A stretch of 64,000 nucleotides of DNA from Gleimia coleocanis DSM 15436. Lineage in GTDB: Bacteria; Actinomycetota; Actinomycetes; Actinomycetales; Actinomycetaceae. Below, one piece after another: positions 34,566-42,346 of this stretch (the first letter of the stretch is position 1; each line of letters begins with the position of its first letter). The position numbers and the translations under genes are program-made. Location of the stretch: the NCBI RefSeq assembly GCF_000159015.1, contig NZ_DS999546.1, forward strand, positions 1 through 64,000, read 5' to 3'. Below the pieces are notes generated by a model that was given only the letters and a program-made list of their open reading frames with translations, was not told where the DNA came from and searched no databases.

Positions 34566-35933
34566 ATGACTGAGATTTTTCATTTGATTGGTGTCGGCGG
34601 TGCCGGTATGTCTGTTGTGGCAGAGTTGTTGCTGTCGCGTGGGTTTAAGGTAAGTGGTTCCGATCAGGCTGACTCTGCGGGGTTGCAACGTTTGCGTTCC
34701 TTAGGAATTGAAGCTTTTGTTGGGCATGATGCGGGGCAGGTTCCGGTTGATGCTACTGTGGTGGTTTCGACTGCAGTGCGTGAGACTAACCCAGAGTTAG
34801 CTTTTGCGCGTGAACATAATCTACCGGTTATTCACCGGTCTCAGGCGTTAGCAATCGCAGCGCAGGGTTTAGATTTTGTGGCTGTGGCGGGGGCGCATGG
34901 TAAGACTACGACTTCAGGGATGCTCGCGGCCGCGTTGTCTGCAGCCGGTATGGATCCTTCTTTTGCTGTTGGTGGGGTAGTAGCTGGTTTTGGTACTGGC
35001 GCGCATCTGGGGCAGGGGCGTTTCTTTGTTGCGGAAGCGGATGAGTCGGATGGTTCTTTCTTGAATTACACGCCTCGGGTTGCTTTGGTTACTAACGTGG
35101 AGCCTGACCATTTGGATCATTATGGGTCTCGCGAGGCTTTTGAAGCTGTTTTTGATGAGTTTGTAACCCGTATAACAGCTGATGGGGCGTTGGTAGTTTG
35201 CGCGGATGATCCGGGGGCGTCTGCTTTGGGACAGCGAGTGTTGGCAACTGGGCGTCGCGTTTGGTCTTATGGTTTGGATTCTTCTGTCGAGGGCGCTCAG
35301 CATCTGCAGATTTCTGAGGTGGAGCTACACGCTAGTGGATCTTCATTCTTGGTGTCTTATGGGGATGAGACGGTTGCGGTGCACTTAAATGTGAGCGGTT
35401 TGCATAACGTCTTAAATGCTACTGGCGCTTTGGCAGTAGCGTTGGATTTGGGAATCAGCCTGTCGGTGATGGCTGAGGCATTGAAAGCGTTTACGGGAAC
35501 TGGTCGCCGTTTTGAGTTTAAGGGTGAGGTAGCTGGAAAACGTCTCTTTGATGATTATGCACATCATCCTTCAGAGGTGGCTGCTGCCTTGAAGCAGGCT
35601 CGTGTAGTTGTTGGTGAAGGCAAGGTTGTGGTTTTGTTCCAGCCGCATTTGTATTCACGTACGCGAAATTTTGCGGCGGAGTTTGCGGCTTCTTTGGCAT
35701 TGGCTGATCAGGTTGTTTTAGCTGATATTTATGGGGCGCGTGAAGATCCGATGCCGGGGATTACTTCGGCACTTATTGGGGACAAGCTTGTTGAGGTTGC
35801 TTTCGTAGGTCCTTTGGAAACTGCTGCTGAGGTTGCTGCAGAACTTACTGAAGCGGGAGATATTTGCATTACCATGGGAGCTGGTAATGTTACTTCTGTT
35901 GGCAACCAGATTATTAACTACTGGCAGAACTGA
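34566..35933 (+). CDS. murC: UDP-MurNAc--L-Ala ligase
   Basis: It carries out the first peptide addition to UDP-MurNAc. Motifs are the N-terminal IGVGGAGMSVVAELLL, the ATP loop VAGAHGKTTTSGML near residue 110, EADESDGSFLNYTP near 158, NVEPDHLDHYG near 177 and DDYAHHPSEVAAAL near 323. At 455 residues the length is normal. It starts 2 bases after the murG stop. Confidence 0.96.
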   Translation: MTEIFHLIGVGGAGMSVVAELLLSRGFKVSGSDQADSAGLQRLRSLGIEAFVGHDAGQVPVDATVVVSTAVRETNPELAFAREHNLPVIHRSQALAIAAQGLDFVAVAGAHGKTTTSGMLAAALSAAGMDPSFAVGGVVAGFGTGAHLGQGRFFVAEADESDGSFLNYTPRVALVTNVEPDHLDHYGSREAFEAVFDEFVTRITADGALVVCADDPGASALGQRVLATGRRVWSYGLDSSVEGAQHLQISEVELHASGSSFLVSYGDETVAVHLNVSGLHNVLNATGALAVALDLGISLSVMAEALKAFTGTGRRFEFKGEVAGKRLFDDYAHHPSEVAAALKQARVVVGEGKVVVLFQPHLYSRTRNFAAEFAASLALADQVVLADIYGAREDPMPGITSALIGDKLVEVAFVGPLETAAEVAAELTEAGDICITMGAGNVTSVGNQIINYWQN

Positions 35934-35948
35934 TAGAAAGCTGATTAG

Positions 35949-37019
35949 TTGAAGAAGCCGAATCTTCCACGGAATCATTCTCGTAGTGAGGGGGGTTCAC
36001 CGGCAGGTGAAGCCCCGCGTGGTGTGCCTAGGCACCCTCGGGAAAATGAAGAGGAAGTGGTTTCTGTTTGTCGTCCGCAACCGAGCCGTAGAGTGGCTAT
36101 GTTGTCGGCACGAGAGAGCGCTCTAAGTGTGGGGTTAGGACGTAAAACCACGGCCACAGGTGAAGTGACGCTTGTAGAGGAGCTTAAGCTTTCTCAGCCA
36201 GTAGGTAGTAAGCCTAGCGTGGCTTCAAAGTTGCGTGGCTACGTGGCTGCCGCAACGGCTGCTAGCACTTTTAAGTCGAAGAATCATCAGAGTTCTGAGC
36301 TGGAGGAACGACGCTTGGAAGTGCGTCGGGCTAAGTTGCGTAGTTATTCCTGGTTGGGGATTAGCGTAGTTGCTGGTCTGCTGGTTGTTGGCGGACTAGT
36401 TTGGGCGGTTTTCTTTTCTACGTTATTTGCGTTGAATGCCCAGCAGATTACGGTTGTGAAGGGGAGTGAGAAGGTTTCTCCTGCCCAGGTACAGACTATC
36501 TTACGGAAGTGGGATGGGGTTCCTCTGCCGCGTGTATCTACGGGGAATATGGAAGCTGAGTTGGCAAGTATTCCGCTGGTGAAATCTGCTGAGGTTAGTC
36601 GCAGTTGGCCGAACGGTTTAGAGATTTCTTTGGATTTGCGTGTGCCGGTTTTTTCAGTTGAGGAAGCGGGACAGTGGCAGATTTATGATACCGAGGGCGT
36701 GCAGATTGAAACTTCTCCGGTGATTGCTGAGGGGACTTTACGAGCTGAACTGACTGCTACTGACCCGCAGAAGCGGGTGCAGGCTTTGCAACTGATGGCA
36801 CAGGTGCGGTCGCAGTTGGATGTGGAGCTGTTGGAGGAAGTAGCGGTTTTGCGTTCTGAGGGCTCGCTGTTGGAAATAGTGTTGAATTCTGGAGCGGTAG
36901 TTAAGTGGGGAGATGCTAGCGATACCCCATTTAAGTTGAAGGTTTTGAAGGTTTTACTGGGCCAGGTTCCCGCTAAACTCTATGATGTTTCGGTGCCGGC
37001 GAAGCCAGTAACTGCCTAA
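35949..37019 (+). CDS. ftsQ: Cell division protein FtsQ
   Basis: This bitopic divisome protein has a long basic and acidic cytoplasmic N terminus of about 135 residues, a membrane helix (about 136-162) and an extracytoplasmic POTRA domain beginning LNAQQITVVKGS with the later SRSWPNGLEISL. The only start that keeps the whole frame is TTG after GAAAG; an internal ATG at residue 51 is possible. Length is 356, with the extra length in the cytoplasmic tail, as is common in actinobacteria. Confidence 0.88.
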   Translation: MKKPNLPRNHSRSEGGSPAGEAPRGVPRHPRENEEEVVSVCRPQPSRRVAMLSARESALSVGLGRKTTATGEVTLVEELKLSQPVGSKPSVASKLRGYVAAATAASTFKSKNHQSSELEERRLEVRRAKLRSYSWLGISVVAGLLVVGGLVWAVFFSTLFALNAQQITVVKGSEKVSPAQVQTILRKWDGVPLPRVSTGNMEAELASIPLVKSAEVSRSWPNGLEISLDLRVPVFSVEEAGQWQIYDTEGVQIETSPVIAEGTLRAELTATDPQKRVQALQLMAQVRSQLDVELLEEVAVLRSEGSLLEIVLNSGAVVKWGDASDTPFKLKVLKVLLGQVPAKLYDVSVPAKPVTA

Positions 37020-37047
37020 TCATTTGTGCAGTTTTAGATGCAATTTT

Positions 37048-37106
37048 TTGCTTATTTAGACACGCCTAGATATATAGTTGATTCCCCCTGGTCTGTGGCA
37101 TATTTT
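37048..37106 (+). promoter_or_regulatory. Two putative tandem promoters of ftsZ
   Basis: TTGCTT and TATATA are separated by exactly 17 bases (37048-37076), and TTGATT and TATTTT also by 17 (37078-37106). Each hexamer matches the housekeeping consensus at three or four positions. Extra ftsZ transcription from its own promoter is common in other bacteria. Confidence 0.45.
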
Positions 37107-37131
37107 CAGCAGGCAACGATGAAGATAAACT

Positions 37132-37160
37132 AATACCTTCAAGTAGAGGTTGAAGGTATT
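37132..37160 (+). promoter_or_regulatory. Leader hairpin upstream of ftsZ
   Basis: Ten-base arms AATACCTTCA and TGAAGGTATT enclose a 9-base loop about 21 bases ahead of the GTG start. No T run follows, so it is more likely an mRNA stability or control hairpin, or an operator, than a terminator. Confidence 0.55.
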
Positions 37161-37181
37161 ACGAGATTTTAGGGGAACGCA

Positions 37182-38402
37182 GTGTTTGCAACAAACTACC
37201 TGGCTGTGATTAAAGTTGTCGGCGTCGGCGGCGGCGGCGGTAACGCAGTAAACCGCATGATTCGCTCCGGCCTCAGCGGCGTTGAATTCATTGCGATGAA
37301 CACTGACTCTCAGGCACTTCTGCGCTCCGAAGCAGAAGTGAAGATTGACTTGGGCGTAGACCTCACCCGCGGACTCGGTGCAGGTGCCGATCCAAACGTA
37401 GGTCGCCAGGCAGCAGAGTCTAATGAAGAAGCAATTCGCGACGTTCTGCAAGGCGCTGACATGGTATTCGTAACCGCAGGTGAAGGCGGTGGTACCGGTA
37501 CCGGTGCAGCTCCAGTAGTAGCCCGTATTGCTCGCGAACTAGGCGCACTCACCGTCGGCGTAGTTACCCGTCCGTTCAGTTTCGAAGGTGACCGTCGAGC
37601 CACCCAGGCAACCGCAGGTATCCAAGCGCTTAGCGACGAAGTAGACACCCTCATCGTTATTCCAAACGACCGACTTCTGCAGATTTCTGACGCAAATGTA
37701 ACCTACAACCAGGCCTACGGCATGGCAGATGAGGTTCTGCGCAACGGCGTACAAGGCATCACCGACATGATTACCACCACCGGTGACGTAAACGTTGACT
37801 TCGCAGACGTGCGCTCCGTCATGAAGGACGCTGGTTCTGCGCTCATGGGTATCGGTCAGGCATCTGGTGAAGACCGCGCTATCAAGGCAGCTGAAGCAGC
37901 AGTTTCCTCACCACTTCTGGAAGCATCCATTACCGGGGCACACGGTGTACTCTGGTTCCTACGTGCCGGCTCAGACCTTGGTCTGCAGGAACTCTACGGC
38001 GCTGCAAACCTGATTAAGGAAAGCGTAAAGCCAGGTGCAAACATTATCTTCGGTACCGTTACCGATGATTCCCTGGGCGACGAAGTAATGATTACGGTTA
38101 TTGCCGCTGGCTTCGATGAAAAGAATGAAGCGGACGAAGCAGAAATCGAAAATGCCTTCCTGCCACCAGCAACCCCAGCAGTAGCGGAAACCCCAGCACC
38201 AGCAGCACGTCCACTGTCCAGCCTCCCAAAGACTGAGCCAGCTCACCGCGCGCCGATTCAGGCACCAACCCGTCCAAACACTAGCTTCCCAGCTGCGGAG
38301 CCACAGTTTGATGATGCAACCGGTTCACACTTCGCAGTGCCACGAGTATTCGATGAAGAACCAGCTGTAGATGGCTTGGATCTGCCAGATTTCCTGCGCT
38401 GA
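37182..38402 (+). CDS. ftsZ: Cell division GTPase FtsZ
   Basis: This tubulin-like protein forms the Z-ring. It begins with the actinobacterial [21 protein letters not shown], has the GTP signature [13 protein letters not shown] near residue 103 and the T7-loop NVDFADVR near 205. An Ala/Pro-rich linker of about 70 residues follows. It ends with the conserved peptide [10 protein letters not shown], which binds SepF and other partners. The start is GTG after AGGGGAA. Length is 406. Confidence 0.97.
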   Translation: MFATNYLAVIKVVGVGGGGGNAVNRMIRSGLSGVEFIAMNTDSQALLRSEAEVKIDLGVDLTRGLGAGADPNVGRQAAESNEEAIRDVLQGADMVFVTAGEGGGTGTGAAPVVARIARELGALTVGVVTRPFSFEGDRRATQATAGIQALSDEVDTLIVIPNDRLLQISDANVTYNQAYGMADEVLRNGVQGITDMITTTGDVNVDFADVRSVMKDAGSALMGIGQASGEDRAIKAAEAAVSSPLLEASITGAHGVLWFLRAGSDLGLQELYGAANLIKESVKPGANIIFGTVTDDSLGDEVMITVIAAGFDEKNEADEAEIENAFLPPATPAVAETPAPAARPLSSLPKTEPAHRAPIQAPTRPNTSFPAAEPQFDDATGSHFAVPRVFDEEPAVDGLDLPDFLR

Positions 38403-38414
38403 TTTAAAACACAA

Positions 38415-39155
38415 ATGACCGTTGAAATGGCAGTGAGCGGAGCCCTGGTAGGTTTTACCAGGTGTACCTCCACTGCCATTTCTGCATCCAACCCACTGGA
38501 TGCTAATAATATCGCTCCAAACTACGGGCTGAATACTCCTGACGAAGCACAGCGGGTGAAAGATTTTCGGGAAACTCTTTCCAAAAAGTTAGGTAGCCCC
38601 GCTGTGTGGATGCAACAAACCCACTCAGATGTGGTCGCAACTGTTCCAAATGCTACATATAATACTGATAATAGTGTCGCCGCAGATGCCGTAATTGTTC
38701 CTGCCGGTGTCATTGCCACTGTGCAAGTAGCAGACTGCGTTCCCGTAATCATCGTAGACTCTCGCCTTAAAATTGCCGCTGCGGCACATGCCGGACGTGC
38801 TGGCATAGAAAAAGAAATCCTTGCTGAGACGATTCAGCAAATGCAACAAATGGGTTCACAAATTAATGACTTAGCAGCTGCAGTGGGGCCATGTATTTGC
38901 GAAAAATGCTATGAAGTTGGTCCAGATGTGTACGAAAAATACGTGGGGTTGTTCCCCCAAGGGGCATCGGAAACAAGCTGGGGAACGCCCTCGATAAATC
39001 TGCGCAAAGTAGTAACCGACCAGCTAATGGAACAGGGAATCACCGAAATAATCCAAGATGAAACCTGCACTTTGGAAGCCGACGATTTAAATTCGTACCG
39101 ACAAAATCCGCACTGTGGTAGACAAATCGGCTGGGTACTATTTCCAAACCCATAA
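38415..39155 (+). CDS. pgeF: Polyphenol oxidase family protein (YfiH/PgeF type)
   Basis: The DUF152 family has purine nucleoside phosphorylase/adenosine deaminase-like activity in several species, and E. coli PgeF edits mis-incorporated L-Ser in peptidoglycan precursors. Key residues are present: QQTHSDVV near residue 64, VADCVPVII near 103, AAHAGRAGIEKEI near 123, GPCICEKCYEVG near 157. A Cys and two His form the metal site. The protein is 246 residues and follows ftsZ as usual. The commonly adjacent yggS gene is not present after it. Confidence 0.87.
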   Translation: MTVEMAVSGALVGFTRCTSTAISASNPLDANNIAPNYGLNTPDEAQRVKDFRETLSKKLGSPAVWMQQTHSDVVATVPNATYNTDNSVAADAVIVPAGVIATVQVADCVPVIIVDSRLKIAAAAHAGRAGIEKEILAETIQQMQQMGSQINDLAAAVGPCICEKCYEVGPDVYEKYVGLFPQGASETSWGTPSINLRKVVTDQLMEQGITEIIQDETCTLEADDLNSYRQNPHCGRQIGWVLFPNP

Positions 39156-39243
39156 GTCAGACACGCCGAAACGAGCCAGCGCATCGCCGTATAAAATCAA
39201 CTACTTTTGTTGTAACTGACTAAAACAATCTTGAGGGGGAACA

Positions 39244-39687
39244 ATGCTAGGTGGACTAAACCACATGGCTGAAAAGATGGGCTGGATTGGCTCTGAAAAT
39301 CCTGAGGATGAAGAATTCTATGACGACGACGTCGACTACGAGTACGAAGACGACGAATACCAGCCAGAGCAAAACTACCTTCCTACCAGTAGCCGTTTCC
39401 GAAACGAAGAAGAAAACATGGATATTTCCCGTATCGTCACTGTTCGTCCAACAAGTTACGCAGAAGTACAACTGATTGGTGACTCATTCCGCGAAGGTAC
39501 ACCAGTAATTGTGAATCTCACCGACACTGCTGATCACCGTCGCATCATCGACTTCTGCGCCGGACTAATTTATGGTCTGCACGGCACCATTGAAGAAATC
39601 ACCCCGCAGGTAATCTTGCTTTCTCCTGAAACTGTTAAGGTACAGGGCAAAGTAGGCGGATCTGTACGACGCGGAGACTTCTTCTAA
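39244..39687 (+). CDS. sepF: Cell division protein SepF
   Basis: SepF anchors FtsZ to the membrane. A short amphipathic start (MLGGLNHMAEKMGWIG) is the membrane-binding helix, followed by an acidic Asp/Glu/Tyr-rich linker and a conserved core from about residue 60 with VTVRPTSYAEVQLIGDSFREG and ending SPETVKVQGK. Length is 147. TTGAGGGGGAACA precedes the ATG. In actinobacteria without FtsA this is the essential Z-ring tether. Confidence 0.94.
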   Translation: MLGGLNHMAEKMGWIGSENPEDEEFYDDDVDYEYEDDEYQPEQNYLPTSSRFRNEEENMDISRIVTVRPTSYAEVQLIGDSFREGTPVIVNLTDTADHRRIIDFCAGLIYGLHGTIEEITPQVILLSPETVKVQGKVGGSVRRGDFF

Positions 39688-39691
39688 ATAA

Positions 39692-39997
39692 ATGACGGTA
39701 CTTATCCACCTGGCCGGGTATATTCTGGTTTTCTTTGCACAGCTTGGCATTATTCTTTTAGCACTTAGACTCTGCTTTGATTGGGGACAGATACTGGCAC
39801 CCAACTGGGAGATTAAACCACCGCTTAGCACCCTAGTGAAATATCTTTATGGAATCACTGAACCAGTGCTGGCATACCTTAGGAAATACCTACCTCCACT
39901 GCGGTTTAATGAATTTTCTGTAGATATGGGATTTTTAATTGCGCTAGTGGCATTTATAGTGCTAAAAAGAATTGCGAGTTTCCTCATATCTGTGTAA
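39692..39997 (+). CDS. YggT family membrane protein
   Basis: This small membrane protein of 101 residues has two to three hydrophobic segments, an RLCFDWG stretch and TEPVLAYLRKYLPPLRFNEF, the YggT signature region (P-hL-h-R-hhPP). It is always found next to sepF and divIVA in actinobacteria; its function is not established. It starts 4 bases after the sepF stop. Confidence 0.87.
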   Translation: MTVLIHLAGYILVFFAQLGIILLALRLCFDWGQILAPNWEIKPPLSTLVKYLYGITEPVLAYLRKYLPPLRFNEFSVDMGFLIALVAFIVLKRIASFLISV

Positions 39998-40040
39998 TAG
40001 TAAGGTAGATAGAGGTAACCTAGGAGTAACCTAAATCCTG

Positions 40041-40103
40041 CGTCTGCCTAGCAAGACGTAAAGGTCGGCAGCTTCAATCTGAAGATTGATCGACCTGCTG
40101 ACC
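40041..40103 (+). promoter_or_regulatory. Structured 5' leader of divIVA
   Basis: A first hairpin CGTCT/AGACG (40041-40058) is followed by a larger one with arms GGTCGGCAG (40063-40071) and CTGCTGACC (40095-40103, one G-U pair) that encloses CTTCAATCTGAAG. No T run follows. The structures suggest leader-mediated control or mRNA stability of this highly expressed gene. Confidence 0.5.
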
Positions 40104-40137
40104 AAAAATAAACTTAAAGTAAATCTGAGGTGAAAAA

Positions 40138-40752
40138 ATGGCACTGCTCACTACTGAAGAGGTCTTGAACAAGACTTTCGGCTCTGTGAAGTTCCGCGAA
40201 GGCTACGATCAGGCTGAAGTTGACGAATTCCTTGATGAAGTTGTTGAGACCATCTACGCTCTGCAGATGGAAAATAATGACCTGAAGCAGAAGCTGGAAG
40301 CAGCAGAACGTCGCGTAGCAGAACTCGAAGCTGGCGCACCAGTAGTAGTTGAAGCCCCAGTAGTCGAAGCACCTGCTGTTGAAGAACCAGTAGTTGCTCC
40401 AGCACCAGTTGTTGAACCTGCTCCAGTAGCTCCTGTAGCACCAGTTGCAGAACCAGCTCCAGTAGCACACACCGTTCCAGAAGACGCCACCTCCATGCTG
40501 GCACTGGCACAGCGCGTACACGATGAACACGTACGTGAAGGTCGTGAACAGGGCGAACGCATCGTTGCTGAAGCACAGGCACAGGGCGAAAACATCGTTC
40601 GCGAAGCAGAACAGAAGCGCAACGACATTCTGGCTCAGCTGGAATCCGACCGTAACCTGCTCGAAGGTAAGATTAACGAACTCAAGAGCTTCGAAGCAGA
40701 CTACCGCAACCGTATGCGCGAACACCTGCAGCACCTGCTGGGCGAACTGTGA
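40138..40752 (+). CDS. divIVA: Polar growth and division protein DivIVA (Wag31)
   Basis: The N-terminal lipid-binding DivIVA domain runs over residues 1-65 (TFGSVKFREGYDQAEVDEFLDEV), followed by a linker of about 50 residues built from repeated Val/Pro/Ala/Glu units, then a C-terminal coiled coil (residues about 120-204) rich in Glu, Gln and Arg. DivIVA/Wag31 localises to poles and septa and steers wall synthesis. AGGTG precedes the ATG. The repeated linker makes long spurious frames on the opposite strand. Confidence 0.95.
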   Translation: MALLTTEEVLNKTFGSVKFREGYDQAEVDEFLDEVVETIYALQMENNDLKQKLEAAERRVAELEAGAPVVVEAPVVEAPAVEEPVVAPAPVVEPAPVAPVAPVAEPAPVAHTVPEDATSMLALAQRVHDEHVREGREQGERIVAEAQAQGENIVREAEQKRNDILAQLESDRNLLEGKINELKSFEADYRNRMREHLQHLLGEL

Positions 40753-40788
40753 GTCTAACCTCCAGTTGTTAATCGCATAAAGATTAGT

Positions 40789-40827
40789 AGAAAAGCGGCG
40801 ATACCCGAATGGAATCGCCGCTTTTCT
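40789..40827 (+). terminator. Terminator of divIVA
   Basis: Fourteen-base perfect arms AGAAAAGCGGCGAT and ATCGCCGCTTTTCT flank an 11-base loop, with a TTTT run in the descending arm. A-rich and T-rich edges allow function in both directions. Confidence 0.88.
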
Positions 40828-40857
40828 GCGATTGAAGTCTAAAACCCGGAGTACCCA

Positions 40858-41385
40858 ATGACTGAGAGCCGAAAAAAACTATCCCTCATTCTTTTCACCC
40901 TCATCTCAATCATCAGCTTTATCACTGACTACGCCTCTAAACAGTGGGCACTAAAAACACTAACTCCGGGAGCTGAACAACCTTTCCTCGGTGACTTCAT
41001 CACCCTGAAACTCCACTTCAACCCAGGTGCAGCCTTCTCATTCCTGGTAAACTCCACCTGGATATTCACCATCTTTGCACTGGTAATCATCCTGGGAATC
41101 GCGGTTTCAATCCGAAAACTAAACTCCCCAGGCTGGGCAGTAGCACTTGGGCTAATGTTCGGCGGAGCAATCGGTAATTTCATTGACCGTCTCACCCAAC
41201 CACCCGCATTCGGCATCGGCCACGTAGTTGACTTCCTCAACTGGAACAACTGGTTTATCGGTAACGTCGCCGATATTTGGATCGTCGTAGCTGCTGGCTT
41301 AATCTTCGTACTCGTTCTCTTAAACGAGCCATTCAACGGCATTAAAGAAACCACTGGAAGCGAAAAGGAAAAGGCAGATGAGTGA
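40858..41385 (+). CDS. lspA: Lipoprotein signal peptidase
   Basis: Four membrane segments occur in 175 residues. The two catalytic Asp lie in GAIGNFIDRL near residue 106 and NVADIWIVVAAG near 137, and FNPGAAFSFL near 56 is also conserved. The enzyme cleaves the signal peptide of diacylglyceryl-modified prolipoproteins. It overlaps the next gene by 8 bases. Confidence 0.95.
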   Translation: MTESRKKLSLILFTLISIISFITDYASKQWALKTLTPGAEQPFLGDFITLKLHFNPGAAFSFLVNSTWIFTIFALVIILGIAVSIRKLNSPGWAVALGLMFGGAIGNFIDRLTQPPAFGIGHVVDFLNWNNWFIGNVADIWIVVAAGLIFVLVLLNEPFNGIKETTGSEKEKADE

Positions 41386-42292
41386 TATCCGCTATCTGCC
41401 CGTTCCAGACGGATTAGCAAACGAACGTATTGATTCAGCCCTCTCACGTATGCTGGGCTTATCCCGTAGCGCTGCAGGAAAACTCATCGATGACGAAAAA
41501 GTCCGCGTAAATGGGGTAGTGGTCGCTAAAAGCCATCGTCTCTCCATCAACGAAATCATCGAAGCAGACTTGGAACCACCAGCGCTGAAACCAGCACCAA
41601 TCGTCGGCATGGACATTGTCTACGAAGATGAAGACCTAGTAGTAGTAAATAAACCCGTCGGCGTAGCTGCCCACGGTGGCCCAGGTTGGGATGGTCCCAC
41701 CGTCATTGACAACCTCGAAGCCGCCGGCTTCCGTATTTCCACTTCAGGTCCACCAGAACGTAAAGGTATCGTTCACCGCCTGGACGTTGGTACCTCAGGG
41801 GCAATGGCAGTAGCTAAATCAGAACTTGCCTACACTAAACTAAAACACGCCTTTAAAGAACGCCGGGTACATAAAACCTATCACGCCCTCGTGAGCGGAC
41901 ACCCCGACCCCGCCAAAGGAACTATTGACGCGCCCATTGCCCGCCACCCATCCAAAGAATGGCGCATGGCCGTTGTCGCCGGAGGACGCCCCGCGATCAC
42001 CCACTACCAGACGCAGGAACTCCTGCCAGGTGCGGCACTATTGGATATCACCCTCGAAACTGGACGCACGCACCAAATCCGCGTGCATTTCTCAGCCATC
42101 GGGCACCCCTGTGTGGGCGATACTTTCTATGGCGCAGACCAAAAACAAGCCGATCAGCTTGGTCTCACCCGTCAGTGGCTACACTCAGTGGAACTGCAGT
42201 TCGTACACCCCCGCACAAACGCGCTTACCACTGTGAAAGCACCCTATACGGAAGACCTCTCAAAGGCTTTAGAGCAGCTTCGTAACTGGTAG
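41378..42292 (+). CDS. RluA/RluD family pseudouridine synthase
   Basis: An S4 domain (about residues 15-65) precedes the catalytic domain. The catalytic Asp lies in HRLDVGTSGAMAVAK near residue 130, and GRTHQIRVHFSAIGHP follows near 228. Family members isomerise uridines in 23S rRNA helix 69 or other sites; the S4 domain and length of 304 fit the RluD branch. The position directly after lspA is standard in actinobacteria. Confidence 0.92.
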   Translation: MSDIRYLPVPDGLANERIDSALSRMLGLSRSAAGKLIDDEKVRVNGVVVAKSHRLSINEIIEADLEPPALKPAPIVGMDIVYEDEDLVVVNKPVGVAAHGGPGWDGPTVIDNLEAAGFRISTSGPPERKGIVHRLDVGTSGAMAVAKSELAYTKLKHAFKERRVHKTYHALVSGHPDPAKGTIDAPIARHPSKEWRMAVVAGGRPAITHYQTQELLPGAALLDITLETGRTHQIRVHFSAIGHPCVGDTFYGADQKQADQLGLTRQWLHSVELQFVHPRTNALTTVKAPYTEDLSKALEQLRNW

Positions 42293-42346
42293 AACTAACT
42301 TCTAATCCGGTTCTACATAGAGAGCGAAAATCGGTAAACTAGTTCT

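Noticed and set aside
40114-40734. Long open frames (206, 143 and 124 codons) on the strand opposite divIVA
   Set aside because: They mirror the repetitive Val/Pro/Ala/Glu codons of the DivIVA linker, give odd Cys/Phe/Trp- or Gln-rich products and have no binding site.
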